NCBI GenBank assembly: GCA_026182355.1
Contig: JAPFBL010001928.1
Location: 6,217,501-6,281,500, forward strand
Direction: 5' to 3'
Source of the DNA: Hermatobates lingyangjiaoensis
Taxonomy: Eukaryota; Arthropoda; Insecta; Hemiptera; Hermatobatidae
Length of the DNA: 64,000 nt
Shown here: positions 36,171-46,156 of the stretch, one piece after another
Layout of the letters: every line of letters starts with the position of its first letter
Numbering within the stretch: position 1 is the stretch's first letter
Notes under the pieces: generated by a model
What the model saw: the letters and a program-made list of their open reading frames with translations, nothing else
Database searches by the model: none
Told to the model about the DNA's origin: nothing
Program-made: the position numbers and the translations under genes

Positions 36171-39170
36171 TATAACCTTTAGTACGAACATGTTAGTTCG
36201 TACATTGTGAAAGTACGTACTCTACATAAAATAAAAATCAATACAGATAAACAAAATCACTGACTTAGTAATAAAAATAATTAAATAGTAACTAAATGTA
36301 ATCAAATAAAACCACCAATATTTCAATTCATTAAAATATGATTTTCAAAATAGCAGTTTGGATACTATTGTAGCAATTATAAATTTTAAAAAATAAATCA
36401 GTTACATATTCAGCAAAATATTTAATACATATGTATAACACTGCTGATAACAAACTATCGATAATAAACATATAAGGTAAAGAAATTAACATTTACTTTC
36501 AGATATTAAGAAACTAATTAAATATTCTTTAAAGCAATATTGGGTCATAATAGACCACTGAGTTTATATATATATATATATAAATTGTCTTGCATAAAAA
36601 GTATGTAATACCAAACTTATCATGAACAAGAGTCGAAGAAAATTTGATTGTAGGTAAATGTTCTCAATACCTACAGGGCTGCCCAACCTTTTTGTTACTG
36701 GCATTTATTCCTTCAATAAAAGAGTCATCCCTGTTGTAATTTTACAATTTTATATATTATTTACAAGTATGAAACATAAAATATAATCATATAAAAATCA
36801 AAATAAATATTACATTACACAAAATACTTATTAGTATATTCATTAATCTTCCCAAATATTTTAACATTTAGAATATACAAAATAATAGATCACCTTAAAC
36901 ATTGGTAATGATTCAAGTTTCAAAGAATTTTACTCAATATAATTTTTGAAATGACTTATCGGGTCCGAAATAATTTACTCAATTCATGTTCATGTATCTT
37001 TAACCCTAAGCAAAACATATGTGACCTTAAGTCACAAAAACAACCTACGAAAGACTATTGCCTTTTCATATGCCTTCAGCTTTGACTAAAAAATTCATAT
37101 ATATTACTTTATAATGACTTATGATCTCTTTAATTGCTTTTTAATGTATGCTACTCATTAAGTGTTATCAATCTTTTAGTTGTCATATATTATCTTATTT
37201 TCACGATGACTCGAAGTGTGAACCTACCAAAGATAATAGAAGCATCCAGCAATAATAGACTAGAGCTGTATTATTTGTATTGGAATACAAAATAAAATCA
37301 TAAATATTTGAAAACGACAGGCCACTAATATTATCTGGTGCTCAATCAATGTATTTCGGACGTAGTCCATCTTCAAGAGAAAATGGATCTAATAATTTGT
37401 ATGATTGGTTTTTATAATCTTCTAACACACCAATGACACAAATTGATGTCATTATCAAATAAATATTTTCTTATCTATTAGATAAGAAAACGTCGGTCGA
37501 ACACCATACACATCATACGAGGTAGACGTTTTCAAAAATCTATAAATTAATATATATCTGATAATTACCCGGTATATGAACCACAAGCAAATGCTACGGA
37601 AAGAATATATTAAATATTTTTGAAAATTGGGTAATATTATGCAAATATTTCCTTACAATTGTTGTTTGACAAGAAGAATTAAATTTTAAAAATGGAGCGA
37701 ATATCGGCTTAAACTATTCCTAGATCGAATGATTAGGCAGCCCTGTCTTTTACACAATTAACTCTCAAAATATGAAATGAATTCCTTCTATATAAACTTA
37801 ACAAACTTAAGGCAAAAATTTGGTAGGAAACAAATAGTTTCAATGTTTTAAACTTAGACTGGTTTAAGAAATTAGTTTTTTCTCTTAGTTATTGATAAGT
37901 GGTTGCCCTCTTATTTTTCATTTATTTATCAATAAAGTTTCTACATAAAAAGTAATTCCTGTAGCCTTCATTTCTAAACAACGAAAACTTAAATTAAAGA
38001 GAAACGTAACTTAGACAATTTTTTACAAAAAGAATTATAAATTTAGAACTAACTAATTTCATGTAATTTTCGATACCAATTTAAAAAAAAAAAAAACAAA
38101 ACCAACAAAAAAAAGGAAACAACCAAGTTTTTGTTATAATATTGTTTATCATATTGTAAACTTCATATTGTATATCATTTTCGATTTCATATTTGTATAA
38201 AATATTGTATACTTTATACCTATCTTGTAATGCAACCATATTTTTCGGGAGTAATAATTTTTTTCTTTTCGTGAACTCCTTAAAGACTGCCCATACTCTG
38301 CTAGAGGTACATGAAACCCAGACTGAGGTTTCATGTTGAAGAAAACTAGTCAGAAATAAATTATTAAAAGACCCATATTGGGAAAAAAGACGGAATTCAA
38401 AATCATTAAAACGTTTCTTAAAACCCAAAGAATCCTAGAAAATATATATTAAATAAAATAAACTATAATAAAATTATTCATGTTTTTGATTTAGAAAAAT
38501 TAAAAAAAAACAATTTAATGCTAGATATTAATTATATATACTTCATAAAATAAAATGCAATTCAAAAAATGTATGTTATTTTTTTCATATTATAATAATA
38601 AATAAAATGTATTTAAATTTAATAAATTTAAATAAAATTGATTAACTAGTTAAACTATTTTGTTTATTTCTGTTCTATTGTAAATTTCTTTTAGAAAGCT
38701 AAATAAAAGGGTGTAAAATATTAAATAACAGTATCTTAGAAGTTGAAGTTGGATCTGTAAATATTTAAATATTAATTAATTTGATTTATTAAGTACAGTT
38801 GTAACAATTAAGTTATTAAAACCATAACATAACTGGGAAATCTAACAACAAATACACCCAAAGGTAATAGACATTGGTGGTATTAAATATTGTGATAATG
38901 GAATATTAAATTAATTAATGAATGCTGAAATTTTTTACTGAATTTGTTATAACATTATATGTAAATTGTTAGTGTTATTCATTGCAAGAATGAAATATCC
39001 ATTCAAATCGTACTTTGCATTCAGCATTCTAATTAGTATATTAAATATACTAATTAGAAAATAATGCAAGTGAATTTGACTTTGTTAATATATATAGACA
39101 AATCTAGCTTAACAAGCAGCTGATACAAATAAGTAAAAATAAATTGTGAATGCATGTTTAATTAAATTAA
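36171..39170. other. A+T-rich DNA with one solo motif
   Basis: A minus-strand motif at 37354-37377 (CTTGAAGA, T, GGAC, TAC, GTCC, GAAATACATTG) marks a solo PLE-like terminus with an intact 4-bp stem. A (TA)n lies at 36565-36582. The frames at 38081-38428 (minus) show no domain. No gene is supported. Confidence 0.45.
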
Positions 39171-39176
39171 TAAACA

Positions 39177-39500
39177 ATGCCTCAAATAATCAGAAACGTT
39201 AGACAAGCCAGGGATTCAAATCCAAGTCAGGAATTCTCAAAAGGAGAAAACCTATATTTTTACAATGAACAACTGGATCACCTCGACTGTATTTTTGAAT
39301 ACATCATTGAAGGAATTGAAAAAGAAAAAGACAAAGGCTTCAGTTTTCACCATGACATTAACTTTTTTTTATCTCGTTTTATAATTCAGAAAAAATGTAT
39401 TAAATATTTCGAGAATTTTTTCGGTATTTGCACAGTTTTCATATTTAACACTGATTCTTATAGCACAATTAAATCTAAATGTAATAACAAAAATTATTAG
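39177..39500 (+). CDS. Hypothetical 107-codon frame
   Basis: An ATG-initiated frame (MPQIIRNVRQARDSNPSQEF onward) contains an acidic, helical stretch around residues 35-55 (DCIFEYIIEGIEKEKDKG) and an F/N/K-rich tail. It has no recognisable domain, promoter or splice context. The N-terminal half looks more protein-like than the tail. It may be a coding remnant or chance. Confidence 0.15.
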   Translation: MPQIIRNVRQARDSNPSQEFSKGENLYFYNEQLDHLDCIFEYIIEGIEKEKDKGFSFHHDINFFLSRFIIQKKCIKYFENFFGICTVFIFNTDSYSTIKSKCNNKNY

Positions 39501-39869
39501 TGTTTCCCGTTATTTGTTAGAGGGGAACGAATTTGCTGGTTAAGCCAAATTTCACTATATACATTTTTATATGAGAACTAAGTTTATTTGATCTTCTGTT
39601 CTGCTTTTCTTTTTTTTTTCACCATTACGACCATAATGGTGATCATATTGAAATATACAAAGAATGGTTAAGTTTCTTTTTGCTTCACTTTATAGACATA
39701 TTAAACAAATATAAAATAAAGAGATTCATATTAAAGGTTTCATAGTCAATATATGAAATAAAAATCAACTTAGGAACCACAGTATGTCTACTGTGATAAC
39801 TAAAAATTGTCTAACGATAACTATCACTTGAAGGAACATCTTATCCCGTTTTATATATACAATCTACGT

Positions 39870-40010
39870 TCAAACCACAATAAAGAATGTGAAAAAAGAC
39901 TAAGATTTTCCAACCGTACCTTGTTACCCTTGAAAGGTCTTAGTCTTTTTCCTCATTTCTTATTGTGGTTTTAACGTTGATTGTTATTTCATGTGTTCAT
40001 TGTGAAATGT
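39870..40010. mobile_element. Family A inverted-repeat element (diverged)
   Basis: CAAACCACAATAAAGAATGT at 39871 is mirrored by CATTTCTTATTGTGGTTTT at 39953-39971. The diverged centre GACTAAGATTTTCCAACCG, then GAAAGGTCTTAGTC, holds the motif position. The tail ATTGTTATTTCATGTGTTC matches other family A copies. Confidence 0.65.
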
Positions 40011-40079
40011 TATCATGTACATCTGTCGGTTAAATTAACTCTATACATATAATATATGCACTTAAAATAAACTGTGGTA

Positions 40080-40192
40080 TATAGACAGAAACATACAAAG
40101 ACTCACTTTTCAATATTTCGACCATAATGGCAGTGGACCGTAATGGCGGTCGAAATATTGAAAAGTGAGCCTTTGTTATGTTTCTGTCTATA
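40080..40192. mobile_element. Family B-like inverted-repeat element
   Basis: The arms 40080-40123 and 40148-40192 pair with few mismatches (TATAGACAGAAACATACAAA outward; inner CAATATTTCGACC). The plus strand carries GACCG, TAATGG, CGGTC, GAAATATTG (40136-40159), a perfect 5-bp hairpin immediately before GAAA. The CTGANGA part is lost. Confidence 0.7.
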
Positions 40193-40402
40193 TTCAAAGT
40201 TTATTTTAAGTGACATATAGAATTAACGACGTAATATCGTTAAATCGAATTAACGACAAGGGTCGCTGCTAGCGCCACTTTAGAATAGAAAAAATTAAAT
40301 ATAAATAAAAAAATAAATGTGAATAGAAATATGTTAGCGCCACTTTAGAATTTCTGCTCTTATTTCACATGTTTATTCTTAACTCCTGATATATATATAC
40401 AA

Positions 40403-40572
40403 TTAAAAGAAACGGTCCAGCGGACTTTTTTAAATAAAATAAATTCAAAACGAAGGAAACACACAGAAAGACACAGACATAACTCACATCGATATTTCGA
40501 TGTGAGTTATGTCTGTGTCTTTCTGTGTGTTTCCTTCGTTTTGAATTTATTTTATATATATATATATATATG
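40403..40572. mobile_element. Near-perfect 57-bp palindrome in (TA)n
   Basis: The arms 40436-40492 and 40497-40553 are exact reverse complements around a 4-nt centre. The outer sequence is AAAATAAATTCAAAACG and the inner is AACTCACATCGA. GAAACGGTCCAGCGGAC precedes it, as in the 36-kb element. TA tracts lie on both sides (about 40390-40400 and 40553-40572). The centre cuts off just before the motif's hairpin, so only the TATTTCGA side remains. Confidence 0.8.
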
Positions 40573-41164
40573 TCGATCGTATCAAATATTTTGTTGTGTT
40601 CTGTGCCATCTTTAGTTTTATATATAAACGTACATAAATTATTAATAAATTTGTTCATCTTATAGAAAATGATACAAATAATCGTTCAGTTCTCTCAACA
40701 ATTTAATATAATAATTATTTGGTGTTTAGTTTGTCGGCATTAGTTAAAAAGACAGAAAACAAAACTATGAATACAAAAAAATGACAATTTCCTACAAGAT
40801 TTTTCTATCTTTATATTTTATTCTTTTTGTGACAATAGTATATGTTAATTCCATGTATTTCTCTGTTTGAACCGTCCGTTTTCGTTTAATTGTGCTAAGG
40901 TTTATGTAGATATATTCACATATTTCAGGAACTACTATATGTGAATATATTTCAATGAAGTTTATTTCCTACTATCAATCAATCATTGAGAAAAAGAACC
41001 TTTTTTAAAAAAAGTAATACTTTCTCGAAAGATATTATTTCTTTATTAAGCAGAACAGAAGAAATGAAGGTTAGTTTTCTAAAGAAATTAAAAAATAACC
41101 TAAAAGAGAAACTAAAACCTTTAAACAAGTTATCTATGCATAATAGAATGAAATCATAAAATAA
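40573..41164. other. A+T-rich non-coding DNA
   Basis: Nothing identifiable was seen. If 41165-41267 is a terminal exon, its 3' untranslated region would lie here on the minus strand. Confidence 0.4.
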
Positions 41165-41267
41165 TTATAATGCTGAAGTTTTGACATCCACATTAATGCT
41201 GACTTCACCATTAATAAAGTAATCCACATCACCATAATGAGTAACCACCACCAAATTAGAAGGGAGC
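41165..41267 (-). CDS. Terminal exon of an unidentified gene
   Basis: This minus-strand block reads LPSNLVVVTHYGDVDYFING and then EVSINVDVKTSAL followed by TAA. It begins after the acceptor TTGACAG. An exact TACTAAC branch-point sequence lies about 20 nt upstream of that AG, which is strong support for a real splice site. The first nucleotide completes a split codon. G+C is clearly above the flanks, and the residue pattern (alternating hydrophobic and polar, no low complexity) suggests a beta-rich C-terminus. I do not recognise the protein. The longer overlapping frame at 41134-41532 is a shadow. Confidence 0.5.
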
Positions 41268-41499
41268 CTGTCAACCCAAAACACTTAGTTAGTAAATAAC
41301 ATACATAGGCATAACATAAAAAAACATAGACAAATAAAAGCAAAAAACTGAGAGCCCGCAAACAACTAAAGATACCTGCCCCATCAACCGAAGTCAAAAT
41401 TAAACGTTTTCGTTTATATTGTTTAATAACAGTTGGAATTGTATTTAAAAAAAAAAATACTTTGCAAGTTTTGTAGTATTTTAGAAAGGTTAAGAGTAG

Positions 41500-41668
41500 A
41501 CTAACAGCGTTCTTCCTTTCAGTCTTGTACACTGTAGGTTCAAATCTTGGTCAAAAACCTCAATTTTCCATGTGAGAGATGGGATATCTTGTGCATGCCG
41601 TCCCTCATAAAAGACGTAAAGCTGTTCCGCAAAATATTCTTACTCAAATAACCTTGACTGAGCTAATT
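41500..41668 (+). mobile_element. Possible tRNA-derived SINE fragment
   Basis: GTAGGTTCAAATCTTGG resembles a tRNA box B (GGTTCAAATC). It is followed by a body of moderate G+C (TGCATGCCGTCCCTCATAAA). No clear box A is present, so the head may be truncated. Confidence 0.25.
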
Positions 41669-42018
41669 TAACGCTCCCAATATATCAATCAACTAGGCAA
41701 TGTGATATTAAAATAAATAATTAAATTGACAAGTAATAAATAAACCATACTTTCTACACTTTGTACAGCACTACAAGGGATGAATGCATTACAAGTGTAC
41801 TCGTTGGTAAAAAAATCAACAACTACATTAATATCGATACTTTTTTTATTGAAAAAAAATGTCAAATTTAGAAGACAACAATTAAAATTTAATTTTTTAA
41901 GATTATTCATTTTACACTAAACTGTCTCTGACATACAGCAATATAAACTATATTGCCTAAATTCTCTAATATTTTAGACAGTATTAGACTGTAGCTCCAG
42001 GAGCGTAACTGATAATTC
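41669..42018. other. A+T-rich non-coding DNA
   Basis: Nothing identifiable was seen. The frame at 41689-41910 is composition driven. Confidence 0.4.
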
Positions 42019-42186
42019 TTAGAATGTCTTCTGTTTTTCTTGAAGTTCACGGATGATTTGGCTGAGCCGTCTGAACTGTTTAAATGAGATTCTTTTAAGG
42101 TAATATAATAAATGCTCAGGATTTTTCAAAGTTTCCAGACAAAGTATACATGCTTCTTTCATACCTTTCATATATCTTAAGGAAGA
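42019..42186 (-). CDS. Exon-like frame of an unidentified protein
   Basis: The minus strand is open from a TAG acceptor-like site at about 42187 to a TAA at 42019. It encodes MKGMKEACILCLETLKNPEH, LLYYLKRISFKQFRRLSQII and RELQEKQKTF. The segment reads as helical, with leucine heptads and charged residues, and is unlike translated A+T noise. It lies directly after the protein-like frame at 42177-42503 but in another frame, so the pair could be two exons, or a pseudogene with a frameshift. The product is unknown. Confidence 0.35.
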   Translation of the reverse strand, partial: SSLRYMKGMKEACILCLETLKNPEHLLYYLKRISFKQFRRLSQIIRELQEKQKTF

Positions 42187-42503
42187 TGGCTACATAAATT
42201 TTCAATGACTCTTAATAAATTAAGTTGGAGGTGAAATTGGATGGATAAATCTTTTTTCACTGCTGAATACCCCGATGAATTAATCACTTTGCTCGTCTCT
42301 CTTGCTGTTGAGTTTGGGAAGTTTGAAGAGGCAGCAAAAAGATCAGGTTCTCTTGAATGAATCCTCAGTTCTTTCCTTAGCAAAGCAATCCTTAGTTCCT
42401 TCCTTAGCAAAGTAATCCTCATTTCCTCGATTCTCTTTTGCCAGTTCTCAAATGAAAGGCAAAATTGTTGTTTATAGTTAATTTTTAGATAGAATTCAAA
42501 CAT
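42177..42503 (-). pseudogene. Coding remnant with duplicated RKELRI unit
   Basis: A 108-codon frame contains SFENWQKRIEEMRI, a 30-nt tandem duplication producing LLRKELRI twice, then AASSNFPNSTARETSKVINS and a helical end LQLNLLRVIENLCSHLP. The composition is less A+T-driven than the surroundings and continues thematically into the frame at 42019-42186. No known domain was recognised. The frame break between the two favours a decayed gene or retrocopy, but splicing cannot be excluded. Confidence 0.35.
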
Positions 42504-43028
42504 TTTATACGATTTTAGTTGTCATATATAAAACCTGATACTTTTAAAGCACCTAAATGTCTGATCAAATGTAAATACTTTCGGGATTACAATTATGCTT
42601 CCAGTAGATAATTGGGAAAATGTAGACTAAGAAGCAAGACCAATATGGATGAAAACTTTGAAATTTGGAACTCTTTGGAACAATAACAAATTTAAAAACT
42701 TTGACAGAAGTCACAAAAAGGTTAACATATATCAGAAACTAAGGCAATGTGTGACGAGCGAATCGCTGTCACTCCTCTTTCCAATGCTTTTAAGTAAAGA
42801 ATTCACAACTTTACAAGCACTTTAATGATGCTTGTAATAATTTTAAAATACTTTAGAAATGTTAGTCTTTTTCCAAGAACTCTTAACGTATAATACAACT
42901 GTAAATTAAAAGATAAACATATACATATATAAACGTCCAAACTACAAAGAGGAATTAAGAAATGGTACCAAGGTTTTTCAATCAAGTATCGGTCCTTGTA
43001 AGTTACAGTAATATACACTATTCAAAGT
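42504..43028. other. A+T-rich non-coding DNA
   Basis: No supported feature was found. It may be intron or 5' flank of the minus-strand remnant. Confidence 0.4.
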
Positions 43029-43246
43029 CTAAACCACAGTAAGAAATCAGAAAAATGACTAACACCTTTCAACTAAAACAAGTTGTTTGAACTCCAGAGT
43101 CCAACTGATACTACCAATAGTTGTTGAATTCTGAAGAACCCACTGGTTTTAGTTAAAAGATCTTCGTCATTTTTCTCATTTCTTACTGTGGTTTAGAGTT
43201 TGATTTTTATTTCACATGTTTATTGTAAAATCTTGTTATACACTAT
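43029..43246. mobile_element. Family A inverted-repeat element (diverged subfamily)
   Basis: AAACCACAGTAAGAAATCAG at 43030 is mirrored by CTCATTTCTTACTGTGGTTT at 43174-43193. The inner halves (ACACCTTTCAACTAAAACAA and TTTAGTTAAAAGATCTT) are also complementary. CTGAAGA, ACCCACTGGTTTTAGTT, AAAAGATCTTCG at about 43131-43163 is a mutated motif. A tail like other family A copies (TATTTCACATGTTTATTG) follows. Confidence 0.65.
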
Positions 43247-43596
43247 TTATTTTGTAAATTACTGTAACATGGTCCAAAGATCTTAGTACAATTTCTGAAT
43301 TTATTACTGTATTTTAGACTTTAATTTTATTCCACATGTTTATCACGAAATCCTACGATGTATATAAACTTCCAATTCATAAATCATTACTATTTTAAGT
43401 TCATCACTTTCAGATAGTTTGAAATTTGTTTACGGTTCTTCCTGCTTCACTACATGACATTCAACAATGGGACAAAGATATTAAATTACAGCAGCTAATG
43501 AATGACGAATAAGTTAGTTAACCCAATTTAGAATTTCACAATGTGGTTTTGCATGTTGATTTTTGATCCGGTGTATATTTTGAAATGCATTTAAAT

Positions 43597-43601
<5 letters not shown>

Positions 43602-43633
<32 letters not shown>

Positions 43634-43807
43634 AAATTTCCAGAAAAATCACAATTAAACACGTGATGCAATCAATGAAGTCCAAACCACAAGGAAAAAG
43701 AAAAAGATAAAAAAAAAGTTTTTTTTTTCTTTGTTTGTTTGTTCTCTGATGACATAAAGTGAAAGGCCTCAGAGCATTTATTTCTTTCGTTTTTCTTTTC
43801 CTTGTGG

Positions 43808-43837
<30 letters not shown>
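43602..43837. mobile_element. Foldback element bracketed by two (TA)n tracts
   Basis: Between (TA)n tracts at 43602-43630 and 43808-43835 lie arms CCACAAGGAAAAAGAAAAAG (43688) and the reverse-complementary run ending CTTTTCCTTGTGG (43788-43807). The plus strand contains CTGATGA, C, AT, AAA, GT, GAAAGG at 43746-43766, a minimal motif whose 2-bp stem is doubtful. Confidence 0.6.
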
Positions 43838-43840
<3 letters not shown>

Positions 43841-44390
43841 AATGATCAAACCACAATATGAAATGGGAAAAAAAAGACTAACATCTTTCAACCCCCACAA
43901 GCGGTCTTCGTCAGAGTCAAAAACCCAACTGAAACACAAGATGCAGAAACATCATGGTGAAGGGTTCAAAGGAGTGGGAGGGTGTTTAAAGGTATTTTTA
44001 AAGGGTGTAAAGTGCAGGAAAGGACAATAGTCCAGCGAGGGATGTTTGAGTAAACAAACGAGGATAGTAAGAAAAAGTAAAAAAAACTATCCATTAGCTG
44101 TCAACCCTCTTCAGCCCTCGTCAATACAGAATCAAGTTTCTGTTACTAAAGTTTACCAAAAGCCCGTTACTAATGTTTATAATATTTGATCTATTAAATT
44201 TAATCAGAGAGGATTAGAAAATATTTCTTAACAAAAACGATTTTTTATACGTAATAAATTTAGCTCTGGCCCAATCAATATGACGATTTTCATTATTTAT
44301 ATGCAAGAAATACCTTATTCTTTTTTCCCCATTTCATATTGTGGTTGGATCATTGATTGTTATTTCCCGTGTTTATATGAAATCTTGTTT
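43838..44390. mobile_element. Long family A element with internal sequence
   Basis: The left terminus GTCAATGATCAAACCACAAT and the right terminus CCCATTTCATATTGTGGTT at 44329 carry about 450 bp of internal DNA instead of a short spacer. The internal part begins AAAACCCAACTGAAACAC, AGATGCAG, GGTGAAGGGTTC, GAGTGGGAGG. The element at 50853-51211 shares these words in the same order. It has no open frame beyond 62 codons. It appears to be a fuller version of the family of which the short palindromes are deleted forms. A minus-strand motif is at 43886-43914. Confidence 0.65.
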
Positions 44391-44454
44391 ATTTATATAT
44401 ATAGAACATTTACACTTTGTATATACACATACTATTGTTAAACATAGAAATGTA

Positions 44455-44660
44455 TATATAACGGTGGTTTGAAGAACTAAATAGAATCAATTCACAGAAA
44501 GAAAATACATCTTCTCGTTTGTCTTCTGAGAGGCTCACTTCTATCTGATGACGACACAGTCGAAATCAGGTAAATTATAGAGCTATATTTTTAATTTGCA
44601 AACTTTTTCTTTTCAGTTTACATATGTGTTGAGTACCTAATCGATATATTTTAACCGTTT
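44455..44660 (+). mobile_element. Family E PLE-like terminus
   Basis: CTTCTGAGAGGCTCACTTCT, then CTGATGA, C, GAC, ACA, GTC, GAAATCAGG (44545-44570) gives a complete core with a 3-bp stem. The copy at 45590-45712 shares the flank (CTTCAGAGAGGCTCACATCT) but has the stem AAC/GTT, so the paired bases changed together. Confidence 0.55.
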
Positions 44661-44992
44661 AAAAACTTCTTTATAAACTTTTAAATTCCGTCAGATCCAG
44701 TCATTTATTGTCGTTTATACATTAATGTCACTGTATACGTTTGCAATAGCCTTGTCAACCAGGGTTAACAACTATCAGATACAACGAACTCCTTTGCTTA
44801 CCCTCGCATGCCCTTTGTCCACTTTAATTTCCTTGTACGCTCTTTAAGATATCTCTCTTTTTTTTTTCAATTCAACACTACACGCCCGCTTTCACTTGTT
44901 TTAGTTCAATTGTGACAAGTGTAATGAGGAAGATCAGCAATTTTGATTGTAAGATTTTAACCACCTTTCTGACAGATGTCAGAAATTAATGT

Positions 44993-45300
44993 TTAAGGTT
45001 TAGACGTTAATGAATATATATTACTAAAGTATACAGAACAAAGACAGAAGAAAAGCTTACTGAAACCAATATTTCGGATAGAACATGCAGTCCATCTAGC
45101 ATAAATCTGGTGCGAGGTGAATGGGCACGAGTTTAAGGTCAAGGAACTATCCTCCGCCATGATTATTACGTTTATTATTGTCAAATAACACCAGACCTAT
45201 GTCAACAGACTTGGTGACAAATTTGTTCAACGTGTTTATACCCTTGGGTTTGTAGATAAACTGCGTTGTTTCCCGCTGCCGGCCTATATATACCTAAACT
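44993..45300 (-). mobile_element. Retroelement terminus with TATA-like promoter and short frame
   Basis: Reading on the minus strand: TATATATAGG (45283-45292), about 120 nt of moderate G+C, then ATG in the favourable context ATCATGGCG at 45158-45160. This opens a frame with AEDSSLTLNSCPFTSHQIYA. Within it lies CTAGA, T, GGA, (12-nt loop), TCC, GAAATATTGG (45072-45099) and a donor-like TTTCAGTAAGC, then a TA-rich end. It could be a PLE terminal repeat with internal promoter, or the first exon of a gene. The frame at 45202-45411 upstream has no recognisable domain. Confidence 0.35.
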
Positions 45301-45584
45301 GAACCTACCACTTCTTCTACTTCTGCTCTCTTTGTTCCCGATGTTCATAAATTGAAATATTTCATCAAAAGAACTTTTCCGTCTGTTTTCCTCTTCGCTT
45401 TCTAATTCCACTATATTTCAACAACTTCCTCACCTCGTCCTTCAAAAAACCTAAAAACTTGGGAAACTTGTATGCACATAGAAAGTTCAAGATTCTTGGC
45501 TAGGTGGTAATTGTGGGGGTATAAAGAGATGCAAGAGTGAAGAGCAAAGTAGTTCACAAGCAATTAGAAAATAATATATAGATA

Positions 45585-45712
45585 GATAGATAGTGAGTCT
45601 TCACTTCTCTTCAGAGAGGCTCACATCTTTGGTCAGATGACAACAAAGTTGAAATACAGTAGTCAGGTTTTTTTAGCTCTTGTATGTGTTTTCTTTCTGA
45701 GAATTTAGTTTA
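45585..45712 (+). mobile_element. Family E PLE-like terminus, second copy
   Basis: (GATA)n-like sequence is followed by TTCAGAGAGGCTCACATC and CAGATGA, C, AAC, AAA, GTT, GAAATACAG (45634-45658). TTTCTGAGAATTTAG and a TA tract at 45713-45726 end it. See the partner at 44455-44660 for the covarying stem. Confidence 0.55.
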
Positions 45713-45727
45713 TATATATATATATTT

Positions 45728-45945
45728 ATGATCAAACCACAATATGAAATGGGAAAACAAGACTAAGATCTTTCAACCGTAACAAGCGGTCTTCGTCAGA
45801 GTCAGTTGGGTTTTCGACTCTGACGAAGACCGCTTGTTACGGTTGTTACGGTTGAAAGATCTCAGTCTTGTTTTCCCATTTCATATTGTGGTTTGATCAT
45901 TGTTATTCCACGTGTTTATGTGAAATCTTTATATATATATATATT
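45728..45945. mobile_element. Family A palindromic element between (TA)n tracts
   Basis: The left half (ATGATCAAACCACAATATG to AGCGGTCTTCGTCAGAGTC) and the right half (GACTCTGACGAAGACCGCTT to CATATTGTGGTTTGATCATT) are reverse complements with AGTTGGGTTTTC between. The right half has a tandem duplication of GTTACGGTT just before GAAA. Both halves carry the motif, minus at 45771-45799 and plus at 45830-45857. TA tracts lie on both sides. Confidence 0.8.
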
Positions 45946-46085
45946 GTAAAAGACGAGCCAATCCCTGTTACGTATTACTTTGGGCACTTCTTATTGGTTG
46001 TGGGTGTTCAACGAATAAACACCCACAACCAATAAGAAGTGCCCAAAGTAATACGTAACAGGGATTGGCTCGTCTTTTACAATAT
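45941..46085. repeat. Perfect 68-bp palindrome in (TA)n
   Basis: The arms 45941-46008 and 46018-46085 appear to be exact reverse complements around CAACGAATA. The arm contains GTAAAAGACGAGCCAATCCC and ATTGGTTGTGGGTGTT. TA tracts flank it at about 45930-45944 and 46103-46155. It lacks the CTGANGA/GAAA motif of its neighbours. Perfect arms imply very recent origin or gene conversion. Confidence 0.85.
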
Positions 46086-46098
46086 CTGATCTGGCATT

Positions 46099-46155
<57 letters not shown>
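46086..46155. repeat. (TA)n microsatellite
   Basis: One of the longest TA tracts in the window, about 26 uninterrupted units at 46103-46155. Confidence 0.9.

Positions 46156-46156
<1 letters not shown>

Noticed and set aside
41134..41532. 132-codon minus-strand membrane-like protein
   Set aside because: It is a shadow frame of the better-supported exon 41165-41267, which has a branch point, acceptor and balanced codons.
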